From Cyanobacteria bacterium UBA7753 (GTDB lineage: Bacteria > Cyanobacteriota > Vampirovibrionia > Gastranaerophilales > Gastranaerophilaceae), in contig DLEF01000041.1 of assembly GCA_002481545.1 (NCBI GenBank), forward strand, positions 1 to 63,899: DNA of 63,899 bases, written 5' to 3'. The notes under the pieces were generated by a model. The model was given only the letters and a program-made list of their open reading frames with translations, was not told where the DNA came from and did not search any database. A program made the position numbers and the translations under genes. Position 1 is the first letter of the stretch; every line of letters begins with the position of its first letter. Positions 7,456 to 15,437 of this stretch are shown here, one piece after another.

Positions 7456-7606
7456 TATTTTTGATTTACCCGCCTAAACTAATCCAAAAGTATTATTTTC
7501 TTAACAAAAATTTACATTCCTAAATCCTTGCTTAGTGCCTCGTTTCGGATAAAAGCCAATAATATGTAAATGTTTTGATGAAAAATATTGAATTTATGGT
7601 ATTTTG

Positions 7607-7634
7607 TTGGTATAAATATAAAATAGACTATAAT
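7607..7634 (+). promoter_or_regulatory. Putative glgP promoter
   Basis: TTGGTA (7607-7612), 16-nt spacer, TATAAT (7629-7634), about 50 nt before the glgP start. A 13-nt direct repeat, CAAAAGTATTATT, lies at 7485-7497 and 7646-7658, one copy on each side of the promoter. Confidence 0.5.
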
Positions 7635-7682
7635 AACAGATAGTTCAAAAGTATTATTAGTATATAAGAAAAGGAATAAATT

Positions 7683-9374
7683 ATGACATTACCAAACGTA
7701 GCATATTTCTCAATGGAAATAGCATTAGATCAATCATTATACACCTATTCAGGCGGTTTGGGTTTCTTGGCAGGCTCTCACATGTTATCCGCAGGATATC
7801 TTCAAATGCCTATGGTCGGGGTAACAATGTTATGGTCTTACGGTTATTATGACCAAAGAATTGACCATTCGGGAAATGTTGAAGTAGCATACATCAGAAA
7901 ATATTACGATTTCTTGACTGATATCAATGTAGAAGTTGAAGTTGAAACCTTCGGCGAAAAAGTTAAAGTAAAAGCATATGAGGTAAAACCTGAATTATTC
8001 GGCGCTTGCCCTGTTTACTTATTAACAACTGATATTGAAGGCAACAGCGAATGGGCTAAGAGAATTTCTCACAGATTATATGACGGTGATGAAAGAATCA
8101 GAATTGCTCAGGAAACTGTTTTAGGTATCGGCGGTATCAGAGTATTGCAAGCAATCGGATACAAGTTTGATGTTGTTCATATGAACGAAGGTCACGCACT
8201 TCCGGCTGCGTTTGAATTATTAAGACAAGCTAACGGCGATCTTAATGAAGTTAAGAAGAAAACCGTATTCACGACTCACACTCCTGTTGCAGCAGGTAAC
8301 GAAGTACACTGGGTTGATACATTGATGCAAGGCGGATTCTTCTCAGGATGTTCAAGAGAAAAAGCTATCGAATTGGGCGGCGAAAACTTCTCACTTACGG
8401 TTGCAGCTCTCAGAATGTCAAGAATAGCTAACGCCGTATCTCAACTTCACGGGCTTGTTGCTAACAAGATGTGGGAATGGGTTGAAGGCAGATGCCCGAT
8501 AATAGCTATCACGAACGCCGTTAACCTCCACTATTGGCAAGATAAGAGAATCACGGGCGATGATTCGGATGAAAAATTACTCGCTACAAAACGTGAAATG
8601 AAGAAAGAATTATTCAAGTATGTTTCTAACGTTGCAGGTAAAAACTTCGATCCTGACGTTCTTACAATCACTTGGGCAAGAAGATTTGCAGACTACAAAC
8701 GTGCTTGGTTAATCTTGATGGATAAAGACAGAATTGAAAAATTACTTAACGAAAATAAAATCCAAATTATCTTCGCAGGTAAATTCCATCCGGATGATGT
8801 TATGGGTAAAGAAATGTTCAACAAGTTATTGAACAAGTCTCATACATTAAAGAACGTTGTTGTTCTTCCGGGATATGAACTTCAAATGTCAGCAATGCTT
8901 AAGAAGGGTTCTGATATTTGGTTGAATACTCCGTTAAGACCTTTCGAGGCATCAGGTACTTCAGGTATGTCAGCTAACGCTAACGGTGCAGTTCACTTAT
9001 CTATCTATGACGGTTGGACTGTTGAAGGTACCTTCGACGGTATTAACGGTTACACAATCGAATATGAAGGATTGGATGATGAAATGCCTTGGGAAGAAAG
9101 ACATTGGAAAGACCATGATTGCTTGATGGATATTCTTGAAAAGAGAGCAATCCCTACGTATTACGAAAACAAACCTGAATGGGCAAGAATGATGAGACAA
9201 GCTATCAGAACAGCTAACGCTTACTTCAACTCTGACAGAATGTTAATCGAATACTACAACAGATTGTATAAGCCGATTGCTCATGATGATTCATCAACAG
9301 GGGAAAAGAAGAAAGAATTAAATATTTCCGAAACACCTACATTTGATGCTTGGACTTATTCAAATATCAAGTAG
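7683..9374 (+). CDS. glgP: Alpha-glucan phosphorylase, short GT35 form, with an altered PLP-site lysine
   Basis: A cytosolic GT35-family protein of 563 residues (short bacterial/archaeal form) expected to release glucose-1-phosphate from glycogen or maltodextrin. Family motifs run from YFSMEIALDQSLYTYSGGLG (residues 9-28) through HMNEGHALPAAFELL, TTHTPVAAGNEVH, ITNAVNLHYWQ, then WARRFADYKRAW (phosphate-site Arg and Lys of the family) and NTPLRPFEASGTSGMSANANG. In typical members the last motif is GTSGMK or GTGNMK and that Lys carries pyridoxal phosphate; here the position is Ser (codon at 8970-8972). So the fold is clear but classical phosphorolysis is in doubt. AAAGGAA precedes ATG 7683 at good spacing, and a strong terminator follows. 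It pairs functionally with the glycogen-synthase-like gene at 11550. Confidence 0.85.
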   Translation: MTLPNVAYFSMEIALDQSLYTYSGGLGFLAGSHMLSAGYLQMPMVGVTMLWSYGYYDQRIDHSGNVEVAYIRKYYDFLTDINVEVEVETFGEKVKVKAYEVKPELFGACPVYLLTTDIEGNSEWAKRISHRLYDGDERIRIAQETVLGIGGIRVLQAIGYKFDVVHMNEGHALPAAFELLRQANGDLNEVKKKTVFTTHTPVAAGNEVHWVDTLMQGGFFSGCSREKAIELGGENFSLTVAALRMSRIANAVSQLHGLVANKMWEWVEGRCPIIAITNAVNLHYWQDKRITGDDSDEKLLATKREMKKELFKYVSNVAGKNFDPDVLTITWARRFADYKRAWLILMDKDRIEKLLNENKIQIIFAGKFHPDDVMGKEMFNKLLNKSHTLKNVVVLPGYELQMSAMLKKGSDIWLNTPLRPFEASGTSGMSANANGAVHLSIYDGWTVEGTFDGINGYTIEYEGLDDEMPWEERHWKDHDCLMDILEKRAIPTYYENKPEWARMMRQAIRTANAYFNSDRMLIEYYNRLYKPIAHDDSSTGEKKKELNISETPTFDAWTYSNIK

Positions 9375-9402
9375 AAACAAAAGAGATATTTATCTTATAA
9401 AT

Positions 9403-9434
9403 AAAAAGCGGACTCATAAGAGCCCGCTTTTTTA
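9403..9434. terminator. Bidirectional intrinsic terminator
   Basis: AAAAAGCGGACTC pairs with GAGCCCGCTTTTT with one mismatch around ATAA. T runs on both strands serve glgP (+) and the TPR gene (-). Confidence 0.88.
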
Positions 9435-9446
9435 ATTGTTGTTTAT

Positions 9447-9463
9447 ACTGAAATAAATTCAGT
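9447..9463. repeat. Short copy of the CTGAAATAAATTCAG palindrome
   Basis: ACTGAAATAAATTCAGT is a perfect 17-nt palindrome around its centre. It shares its core with the repeats at 3779 and 22234. Confidence 0.5.
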
Positions 9464-9491
9464 GTAGCACTTTTATTTTAGGTTGATTGTT

Positions 9492-11087
9492 CTAAGAGTT
9501 TTCCTCATTTGCCCCTGTCTCTAAGCTGCCGTTTTGTTTACGCAGAATATTTGCGAGTTTCATGTATAATTCACGGTTCTTAGCGGATTTATCAATGTCG
9601 CTGGCTTCTTTTATATAAGCGAATGCGTCTTCGTATTTTCCGACTGCTTGATAAAATTCACTCATTTTTACGTATAAATCAGCGTTATTTACATCTAATG
9701 AAATAGCCTTCTTTAAACTCTCAATAGCAAAGTTTGCATCGTCTTTTTCAAACAAAGCCAAAGCATTATAGTAATATCCTTCATAGTGATTTTCGTCAGC
9801 CTCAATGAGTTCTTGAGCGGTATCATACAATGATTCGTAATCTTTCTTTTCCAAGTCAAGTTCCGCCTCAAGGACTTTTACATAATAATAATTAGGATAT
9901 TTTTGTTTTAAATCGTCTATTTTTGTTTTTGCCTCATCCAACAATCCGAGTTTAAACAAAATTCTGACATCTAAGCTTCTGTAGTCAAAATTCTTAGGAT
10001 TTACTTCAATAGCCTTTTCAATAACAGTTTTTGCCTGTTTAAACATATCCAGATTATAATAAATTTTTGTCAAAGAATACAGTATAAGTTCATTATCGGG
10101 ATATTCTTTCAACAGGTTTTCAAGTTCTGTTTTTGCGGAGGCATAATCACCTTTTTCCGTTTTAATAACCTGTAAAAGTATTCTGGAATCAGGATATTCA
10201 GGATTAAGATGGGCTTTCGCAAGTTCGTAATTCCCGTATCTGTAATACAAATATGCTAATGAGTAATGATATTTTTCTTCATCAGGTTTCAGACAAATAG
10301 CTGTATTAAAGCTCTTTTGAGCCTCTTCATACCAGCCCTTTAAGAAATACGCCTGTCCCATATTATAGTAATATGCGGGATTTTTGTCATCTTTTGCTAT
10401 TGCATTGCCAAAATATTCCAACGCGTCGTCTAATTCCAAGTTATCCAATTTTTCTAAGCCAATCAGGTTTAAGCCTTCGGCTGTTTGTGAATGATTTTCT
10501 TCCAATTTTTTAAATACCTCGTATGCTTCTTCTATTTTATTTTGTTCTAAATATGTCTTTCCTGTCAACTCTAAAATATTTTCATAGTCATCAGGGTTAA
10601 AATCAGGATTTGCACGCAACCCTTTAATAATTGATAAAGCTTTATCATCTTCGTTTAACTTCAAAAAGCTTAAAGCCCTTGTATACAAGCAAGATTCAGA
10701 GTTGTTATCCTCTGTTAATTCAATTATTTTTGAGTACTCTCCTTCCGTAAACAATATTTTCAAATACTCATTAAAGTCATCGTTTGATTTAGTAATTTCG
10801 TATATATTAAGAGAGTTTTCTTCCGCTTTTTTGTAGCCTTTTTCTTTTAAATAGACTTTATTTGCTACTTTTAATGTAGTAACATTATCCGGAGCTACGT
10901 CGAGAGCTTTCCCGACATAGTGCATTGCCCTTTCGTCGTTGCCTAAGCAAAAGTACAAATCGGCAAGTTCGGTCAAGATTTCGGCATCATCGCCGTTTTT
11001 AGCAAGCAATTTATAATATATCTCTATTGCTTGTTTGTAGTACCCTCTCTTTTTTAAATCAAACGCTTCCAGAATTAATTTTTTCAT
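9492..11087 (-). CDS. Tetratricopeptide repeat protein
   Basis: A 531-residue soluble protein made almost wholly of TPR helix pairs, probably a dozen or more (for example AYYYNMGQAYFLKGWYEEAQ and the ADLYFCLGNDERAMHYVGKA unit). There is no signal peptide, so it is a cytoplasmic scaffold. The start ATG overlaps the stop of the FtsB/DivIC-like gene as TAATG, and there is no good independent ribosome site, which indicates translational coupling. It therefore may act with cell division or envelope assembly, but that rests only on position. The C-terminal 20 residues (polar, ending GANEENS) are outside the repeats. Confidence 0.88.
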   Translation of the reverse strand: MKKLILEAFDLKKRGYYKQAIEIYYKLLAKNGDDAEILTELADLYFCLGNDERAMHYVGKALDVAPDNVTTLKVANKVYLKEKGYKKAEENSLNIYEITKSNDDFNEYLKILFTEGEYSKIIELTEDNNSESCLYTRALSFLKLNEDDKALSIIKGLRANPDFNPDDYENILELTGKTYLEQNKIEEAYEVFKKLEENHSQTAEGLNLIGLEKLDNLELDDALEYFGNAIAKDDKNPAYYYNMGQAYFLKGWYEEAQKSFNTAICLKPDEEKYHYSLAYLYYRYGNYELAKAHLNPEYPDSRILLQVIKTEKGDYASAKTELENLLKEYPDNELILYSLTKIYYNLDMFKQAKTVIEKAIEVNPKNFDYRSLDVRILFKLGLLDEAKTKIDDLKQKYPNYYYVKVLEAELDLEKKDYESLYDTAQELIEADENHYEGYYYNALALFEKDDANFAIESLKKAISLDVNNADLYVKMSEFYQAVGKYEDAFAYIKEASDIDKSAKNRELYMKLANILRKQNGSLETGANEENS

Positions 11088-11488
11088 TATTTTTTAAATC
11101 CGATTTTTTTATGTTTGTTCTTTTGCTCTTCCTGTGGTTCGCCTTTTTTATTTACAATAACCAAAACTTCATCTTTACCTGCCATTTTAAGGTTATTACG
11201 GGCAATAGACTCCATGGACGCCGTTGTAGAGAAATTCTTAATTTCTTTCTTTAATTCTACGTTGCGTGCTTCTGCTGATATTTGTTTGCTCTCCAGTGTC
11301 GATATTTTTTTATGGTAAGCAATAACCTTAGAAATATTAAGCAACGCGCTGATTGACATTTGTACAAAACAAATAATCAAAATGATAGTCAAAAAGGAAT
11401 TGAGCGGAGTTCTGCTACTGCGTCTTTTTGCCCTTATTTTCTTCGATTTTTTATGATTTTGATTTTCGTCTTGATTTCTGTTGCTCAT
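11087..11488 (-). CDS. FtsB/DivIC-like septum formation initiator
   Basis: A 133-residue single-pass membrane protein. The order is a basic, polar N-terminus (residues 1-30, KKSKKIRAKRRSSR), one transmembrane helix (about 30-52), a short coiled coil (55-86) and the DivIC-family tail MESIARNNLKMAGKDEVLVI. In the divisome such proteins bind FtsL and FtsQ at the septum. The length is somewhat above average because of tails at both ends. A TATAAT box ends 7 nt before ATG 11488, suggesting a leaderless transcript; CAGGT next to the ATG is too close to be a normal ribosome site. It overlaps the TPR gene by one base, forming a two-gene unit. Confidence 0.82.
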   Translation of the reverse strand: MSNRNQDENQNHKKSKKIRAKRRSSRTPLNSFLTIILIICFVQMSISALLNISKVIAYHKKISTLESKQISAEARNVELKKEIKNFSTTASMESIARNNLKMAGKDEVLVIVNKKGEPQEEQKNKHKKIGFKK

Positions 11489-11495
11489 ACCTGGT

Positions 11496-11524
11496 ATTAT
11501 AGCGAAATAATCAAAGGATTACAA
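11496..11524 (-). promoter_or_regulatory. Promoter of the FtsB-like/TPR unit, leaderless type
   Basis: On the minus strand: TTGTAA (11524-11519), 17-nt spacer, TATAAT (11501-11496), then 7 nt to ATG 11488. Confidence 0.55.
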
Positions 11525-11549
11525 TATTATTTAACTTTATTTAACTAAA

Positions 11550-14378
11550 TTAAGATAAAGAATATTTAGAATCTACACTTGGTGCAATAACGCCGTGTTC
11601 TTTACCGATTTCAACGTATTCTTGAACTTTTCCTCTTAACCAGTCATGACGAGCGAGGTATGAGTTTTTGATACCGTTTGCAAACGAGTCTTGGTTTTCA
11701 TGCCAATGTTGTGCAGTTTCAAACGCATCAGCCCAGTTGCTTGCATTTTGTCTCAATGCATCGTCATATGAGTTTGTATCTTTATCAACGAATTTAACAA
11801 AGAGTGCGTTAGCCTTGCTGTTATCTCCGCCCGGTTTGTATTCGTGTAAACCGTCACGTAAACCGCCTACACAGTTTACCATAGGGATAGCACCGCTTGT
11901 GTATGCAATTTCTTTATGAACAAGTCCGCAAGGTTCATCCCAAGAGGACATTACGGAGATATCAGACATCATCTTGCAACCGTCATATCTGCCATCTTCT
12001 GAGAATACTCCTGCATATACCATACGATCTGCAGCCTTTGGATTTACTTCTCTGATTCTGTTCTTTGCAGCCATGAATGCATCAATATAATGTTGATCAC
12101 CTATACCCTGCAAGTAGCATACAGGCGGATTATTCTTGTCGAAGTTTCCGCGTTTTATGTATTCTTCATAACCTGCAGCATAGATATCAATACCTTTTTG
12201 GTCTACAATTCTGCCTGCCATGCCGAATACAAGTGTATTTTTATCAACGCCTGTCAGGTCTGTATGTTCAGGATCAAAAACCTTGAGCGGATTATCTTTT
12301 CCGTGAGATTCTTTTGCAGTTTTAACTTCTTCTACTACTTTTTCAAGATATGCCTGCTTGTTATGCTGATGAGCTTCGTACGGATTTGCCAATGCAGCTT
12401 CATCAGTAATTAAATCCATCTTTAAACCTAATTTATCTTTAAGGAATGCAGCTTTTTTAGGAGTTATAATATTATTTACCCTGTCACATCCGTTTGTAAT
12501 ACCTTTTGCTGTAGGATATTTACCTACTTCATCAGGTCTTATTCCGCTTGCCATTCCGATTTGTTCAAGTTTGTTTCTGTCGGCATATTGATGAGTTCTT
12601 CCTCTCATTGATGCGAGTGCGAAGTTAGTACCGCCCTTTTCTGCGATATTTGCTGCTTCATCAAAGTTACCTCTTGATACAAATACAATGTTATCAGAAT
12701 ATGACATAGCCATCGTTTGAGGGTTCAAATCTCTGCCTGAGAACAGACCGTTCATAAGATGTCCCGGCATATCAGCCTTTTGAGGCATCCAAGCATTTTC
12801 CGCAATTTTTGCTGCGTGTTCGCCAAACATTACATCTAATAACTTATCTTGTGAATGCCATACTGAACCTTGTAACTTAAAGTTATGCATAATAGTTACA
12901 ATCGGAATATTTTGGATTTTGTCAGCTGTTTCAGGTTCTAACCCCATAGCTTTTCTGGCTGGAGTCAATAATCTCGTCATAGCTGAGATTGGACCTGTGT
13001 GCCAATCGTTTCCGATAATCATATCGGCTTTTAATTTCTTATTGGCAGTTTCATGGTTTGACAACAAGTTTTCATAGAAGAATTTACTGAAATATACAAA
13101 TCTTTCAGTTTCCCCTGATTGAGTTGTTTGGTCATTATAAATATTTTTAACTTTACCAGGTTGAACAGGTCCATCCATTCTGAATTTATCATTTTTGTAG
13201 AATACCGTATGATATTTTACTTCTGCTTTTGGAGCATCACCCTGTTCCTTAGGAGCTTTAAAAGTAACAAGTTTCGTATCGTAATCCTGCCCCGCATCCA
13301 TATGCTTTTTGATTTCTTCTGCAGTTTTTTCATCAAATTGTGCAACTGTATCTTTATAATCAACAGGAACATGCATTTCATCAGACATATAAACTTCTAC
13401 ACGTTCTGTCGTTTTTCCTTTATCCGTATAAACAGGAATATGCATTTCATCTATTTTGTTCAATTTTGCCATCAGCTCTTCTTTGCTGCCTTTTTCGCTG
13501 ACTTTGGTTCTTATATAATTATATTTGTCACCGTTTCTCACAATACTGAAGAACTGATTATTTTCTACCTGTCCTAAATACAACGGAGTATCTACAACTA
13601 ATTTTGCATTTTGTTTGTTATTAATAACCGCACCTAAGTTAGCAACCAATTCTTTCGGAACTGCTGCCAACCCGCCCGTTTTTGCGAATCCGCTAAATTC
13701 TGCGGTTGGAACTCTTATCATAGCATCCTCCGGCAATTCAACAGGTTTAACAGCCCCTAAAATTCTTCTTGTGGATTCTGTTCTCAACTGTTCGGTTAAG
13801 GCTGCTTCTTTTTCTCCGTAACCGTGCATAACGGATGCCAATTGCATATGTTTCCCGTTTATTTCAACGTCACGGGTTAGCATGTTTACTGCTTTTGCAT
13901 TGTTTGCAACACTTCTTACATCATTTAATTCCCCGCGTACACCGTTTATATCATTTGATAAACCGTTTCTTACATCAGTTATACTTTGATTAATATTATC
14001 TCGTGTTCCGTTTAACTCGCCTCTTACATTGTTTATTTCGTTTTTGGCACCGTTTAATTCATCTTTAACACCTTTAATTGAGTTTTCTGTAGCTGTTCTT
14101 GCGGATTTTAAATCACCCGCTAAATTATCCATTTTAGTGCTTAATTTCTTAATATCTCTCGGATTTTTGACTAATGCATAAGTCGCGACGCCCAATGATG
14201 CAAGTGCCACGGCTGATGTAACTATAGGCACCGTTTTATTGGCGTCAAATTTATTGTTATTTGCAGGTTTGTCGGATCCTTGATTCGGTGGTGTTGCCAC
14301 GGCTGTTGTGCCGGCTTTAAAATGAGTTTGTTTTAAATTTTTTACGCCCCTAATACCTGATATAGTCAAAGAATCCAT
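11550..14378 (-). CDS. Glycogen/starch synthase-like GT5 glycosyltransferase with membrane anchor and coiled coil
   Basis: A 942-residue protein, almost twice a normal GlgA (about 480). Residues 1-48 are polar; 49-70 form one transmembrane helix; 73-165 form a coiled coil with imperfect repeats of the type [VI][KR][DG]ELNG. The catalytic part follows: FAKTGGLAAVPKEL (ADP-sugar loop, Lys233), GNDWHTGPISAM, IMHNFKLQGS, then the second Rossmann domain with FGMAGRIVDQKGIDI and SSWDEPCGLVHKEI plus VGGLRDG, matching the GT5 EPCGL/GGL signature. The first catalytic domain holds extra insertions (about residues 260-420). The role is inferred to be alpha-1,4-glucan synthesis from ADP- or UDP-glucose, tethered to the membrane. 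A strong site, AGGAGG, precedes ATG 14378. It is a single gene, divergent from the EF-hand gene. Confidence 0.82.
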   Translation of the reverse strand: MDSLTISGIRGVKNLKQTHFKAGTTAVATPPNQGSDKPANNNKFDANKTVPIVTSAVALASLGVATYALVKNPRDIKKLSTKMDNLAGDLKSARTATENSIKGVKDELNGAKNEINNVRGELNGTRDNINQSITDVRNGLSNDINGVRGELNDVRSVANNAKAVNMLTRDVEINGKHMQLASVMHGYGEKEAALTEQLRTESTRRILGAVKPVELPEDAMIRVPTAEFSGFAKTGGLAAVPKELVANLGAVINNKQNAKLVVDTPLYLGQVENNQFFSIVRNGDKYNYIRTKVSEKGSKEELMAKLNKIDEMHIPVYTDKGKTTERVEVYMSDEMHVPVDYKDTVAQFDEKTAEEIKKHMDAGQDYDTKLVTFKAPKEQGDAPKAEVKYHTVFYKNDKFRMDGPVQPGKVKNIYNDQTTQSGETERFVYFSKFFYENLLSNHETANKKLKADMIIGNDWHTGPISAMTRLLTPARKAMGLEPETADKIQNIPIVTIMHNFKLQGSVWHSQDKLLDVMFGEHAAKIAENAWMPQKADMPGHLMNGLFSGRDLNPQTMAMSYSDNIVFVSRGNFDEAANIAEKGGTNFALASMRGRTHQYADRNKLEQIGMASGIRPDEVGKYPTAKGITNGCDRVNNIITPKKAAFLKDKLGLKMDLITDEAALANPYEAHQHNKQAYLEKVVEEVKTAKESHGKDNPLKVFDPEHTDLTGVDKNTLVFGMAGRIVDQKGIDIYAAGYEEYIKRGNFDKNNPPVCYLQGIGDQHYIDAFMAAKNRIREVNPKAADRMVYAGVFSEDGRYDGCKMMSDISVMSSWDEPCGLVHKEIAYTSGAIPMVNCVGGLRDGLHEYKPGGDNSKANALFVKFVDKDTNSYDDALRQNASNWADAFETAQHWHENQDSFANGIKNSYLARHDWLRGKVQEYVEIGKEHGVIAPSVDSKYSLS

Positions 14379-14590
14379 AACGATACCTCCTACAGAAAAA
14401 CTTTCATAAATTTCTTTTAATAAACACTAACATGTTTAATATAACATGATTAATGTTTTTTTTGTTATTTTGTAACAATATATTAAGTTGAATTTTGCAT
14501 TTTTTATTTCGTCTCGCGTCCTTTTATTTTGTGGGTTCTGCATGGTTCGTTCTCATATGAGATTGAAAAAATATATCAGGCTATACATGA

Positions 14591-14625
14591 AATTAATCAA
14601 TTTTGAAACACGAAAATACTTTATA
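14591..14625 (+). promoter_or_regulatory. Promoter-like element shared with small protein 2
   Basis: AATTAATCAATTTT (14591-14604) and ACTTTATA (14618-14625) have the same sequence and spacing as 3861-3895. The element lies about 30-65 nt before ATG 14657. Confidence 0.6.
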
Positions 14626-14656
14626 TAAATGTAAGGAATTAAGGAGTAAGATTTTA

Positions 14657-15337
14657 ATGGCAATATTCGGTTTATTTAAAAATCGTGCGGATAAATGGCA
14701 AGATTGGACAACTAATGTCGCTACGGGCTCAAAAAATGCGAAATCCGGTTTTAATATTTCTAAAGAACAAGATTCAAACTCCTCTGTCTTTATGAAAGAT
14801 CTCGAAAAAATATCAAAACAATATATAAATCAGTATGATTCTGACGGAGACGGAAAAATTTCTTATGAAGAATTTGAAAAGTATGAAGTAAATCAATTGA
14901 AATCAAAAAATAAAAATATTGATGAAAATACTCTTCAAAATGCGATAAAAGATTTAAAGATTTTATATGCTAACTTAAATCAGGATAATAAAGGTGACTC
15001 AAAAGCTAAGCTTGACAAAGGCGAAGTAATGAATATGTTCTATACTATGTCAGGTAGCAACGGTTATGCAGATAACGGAAAAGAAATGCAAGTTGACGGT
15101 TATATCTCTCAATATGAATATAAACATTTCACCGAAGCATTGTCATACGGTATATTAACCCCGGAAAAAACAAAACAAATATATGAAAAAATAGAAAATA
15201 CCGTAAAATCTTTAGATATTCCTGAAGAATATAAAACCGCCATAAAAGATAAAGCGGTAGAACCCCTCTTGAATAACTATAATATTCAAAATCACTTAAA
15301 ATCAAATTACGATACAAAGTTTAAAAGTTTTAAATAA
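14657..15337 (+). CDS. EF-hand calcium-binding protein
   Basis: A 226-residue soluble protein. One canonical EF-hand loop is clear at residues 61-72 (DSDGDGKISYEE, with Asp at 1, 3 and 5 and Glu at 12). Two degenerate hands follow, near 108-124 (NQDNKGDSKAKLDKGE) and 145-156 (QVDGYISQYEY). There is no signal peptide. Outside the loops it is helical and charged, ending KSNYDTKFKSFK. ATG 14657 is chosen because AAGGAG lies 10 nt upstream; the frame extends to 14603 but without a site. It shares its promoter-like element with the small protein at 3939, so both may be produced under the same condition. Ca2+ sensing or buffering is inferred from the loop only. Confidence 0.8.
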   Translation: MAIFGLFKNRADKWQDWTTNVATGSKNAKSGFNISKEQDSNSSVFMKDLEKISKQYINQYDSDGDGKISYEEFEKYEVNQLKSKNKNIDENTLQNAIKDLKILYANLNQDNKGDSKAKLDKGEVMNMFYTMSGSNGYADNGKEMQVDGYISQYEYKHFTEALSYGILTPEKTKQIYEKIENTVKSLDIPEEYKTAIKDKAVEPLLNNYNIQNHLKSNYDTKFKSFK

Positions 15338-15375
15338 TATTTTTTTCATAGTCCCCCTCTCTCTCTCAAATTATT

Positions 15376-15409
15376 AAAAAGGTTCGATTTTCCCCCTCGA
15401 ACCTTTTTT
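15376..15409. terminator. Bidirectional intrinsic terminator
   Basis: AAAAAGGTTCGA pairs with TCGAACCTTTTT around a 9-nt loop. It lies between the convergent EF-hand (+) and aminotransferase (-) genes. Confidence 0.9.
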
Positions 15410-15437
15410 AAATTAATAATATTTTCTATGAAATTGA

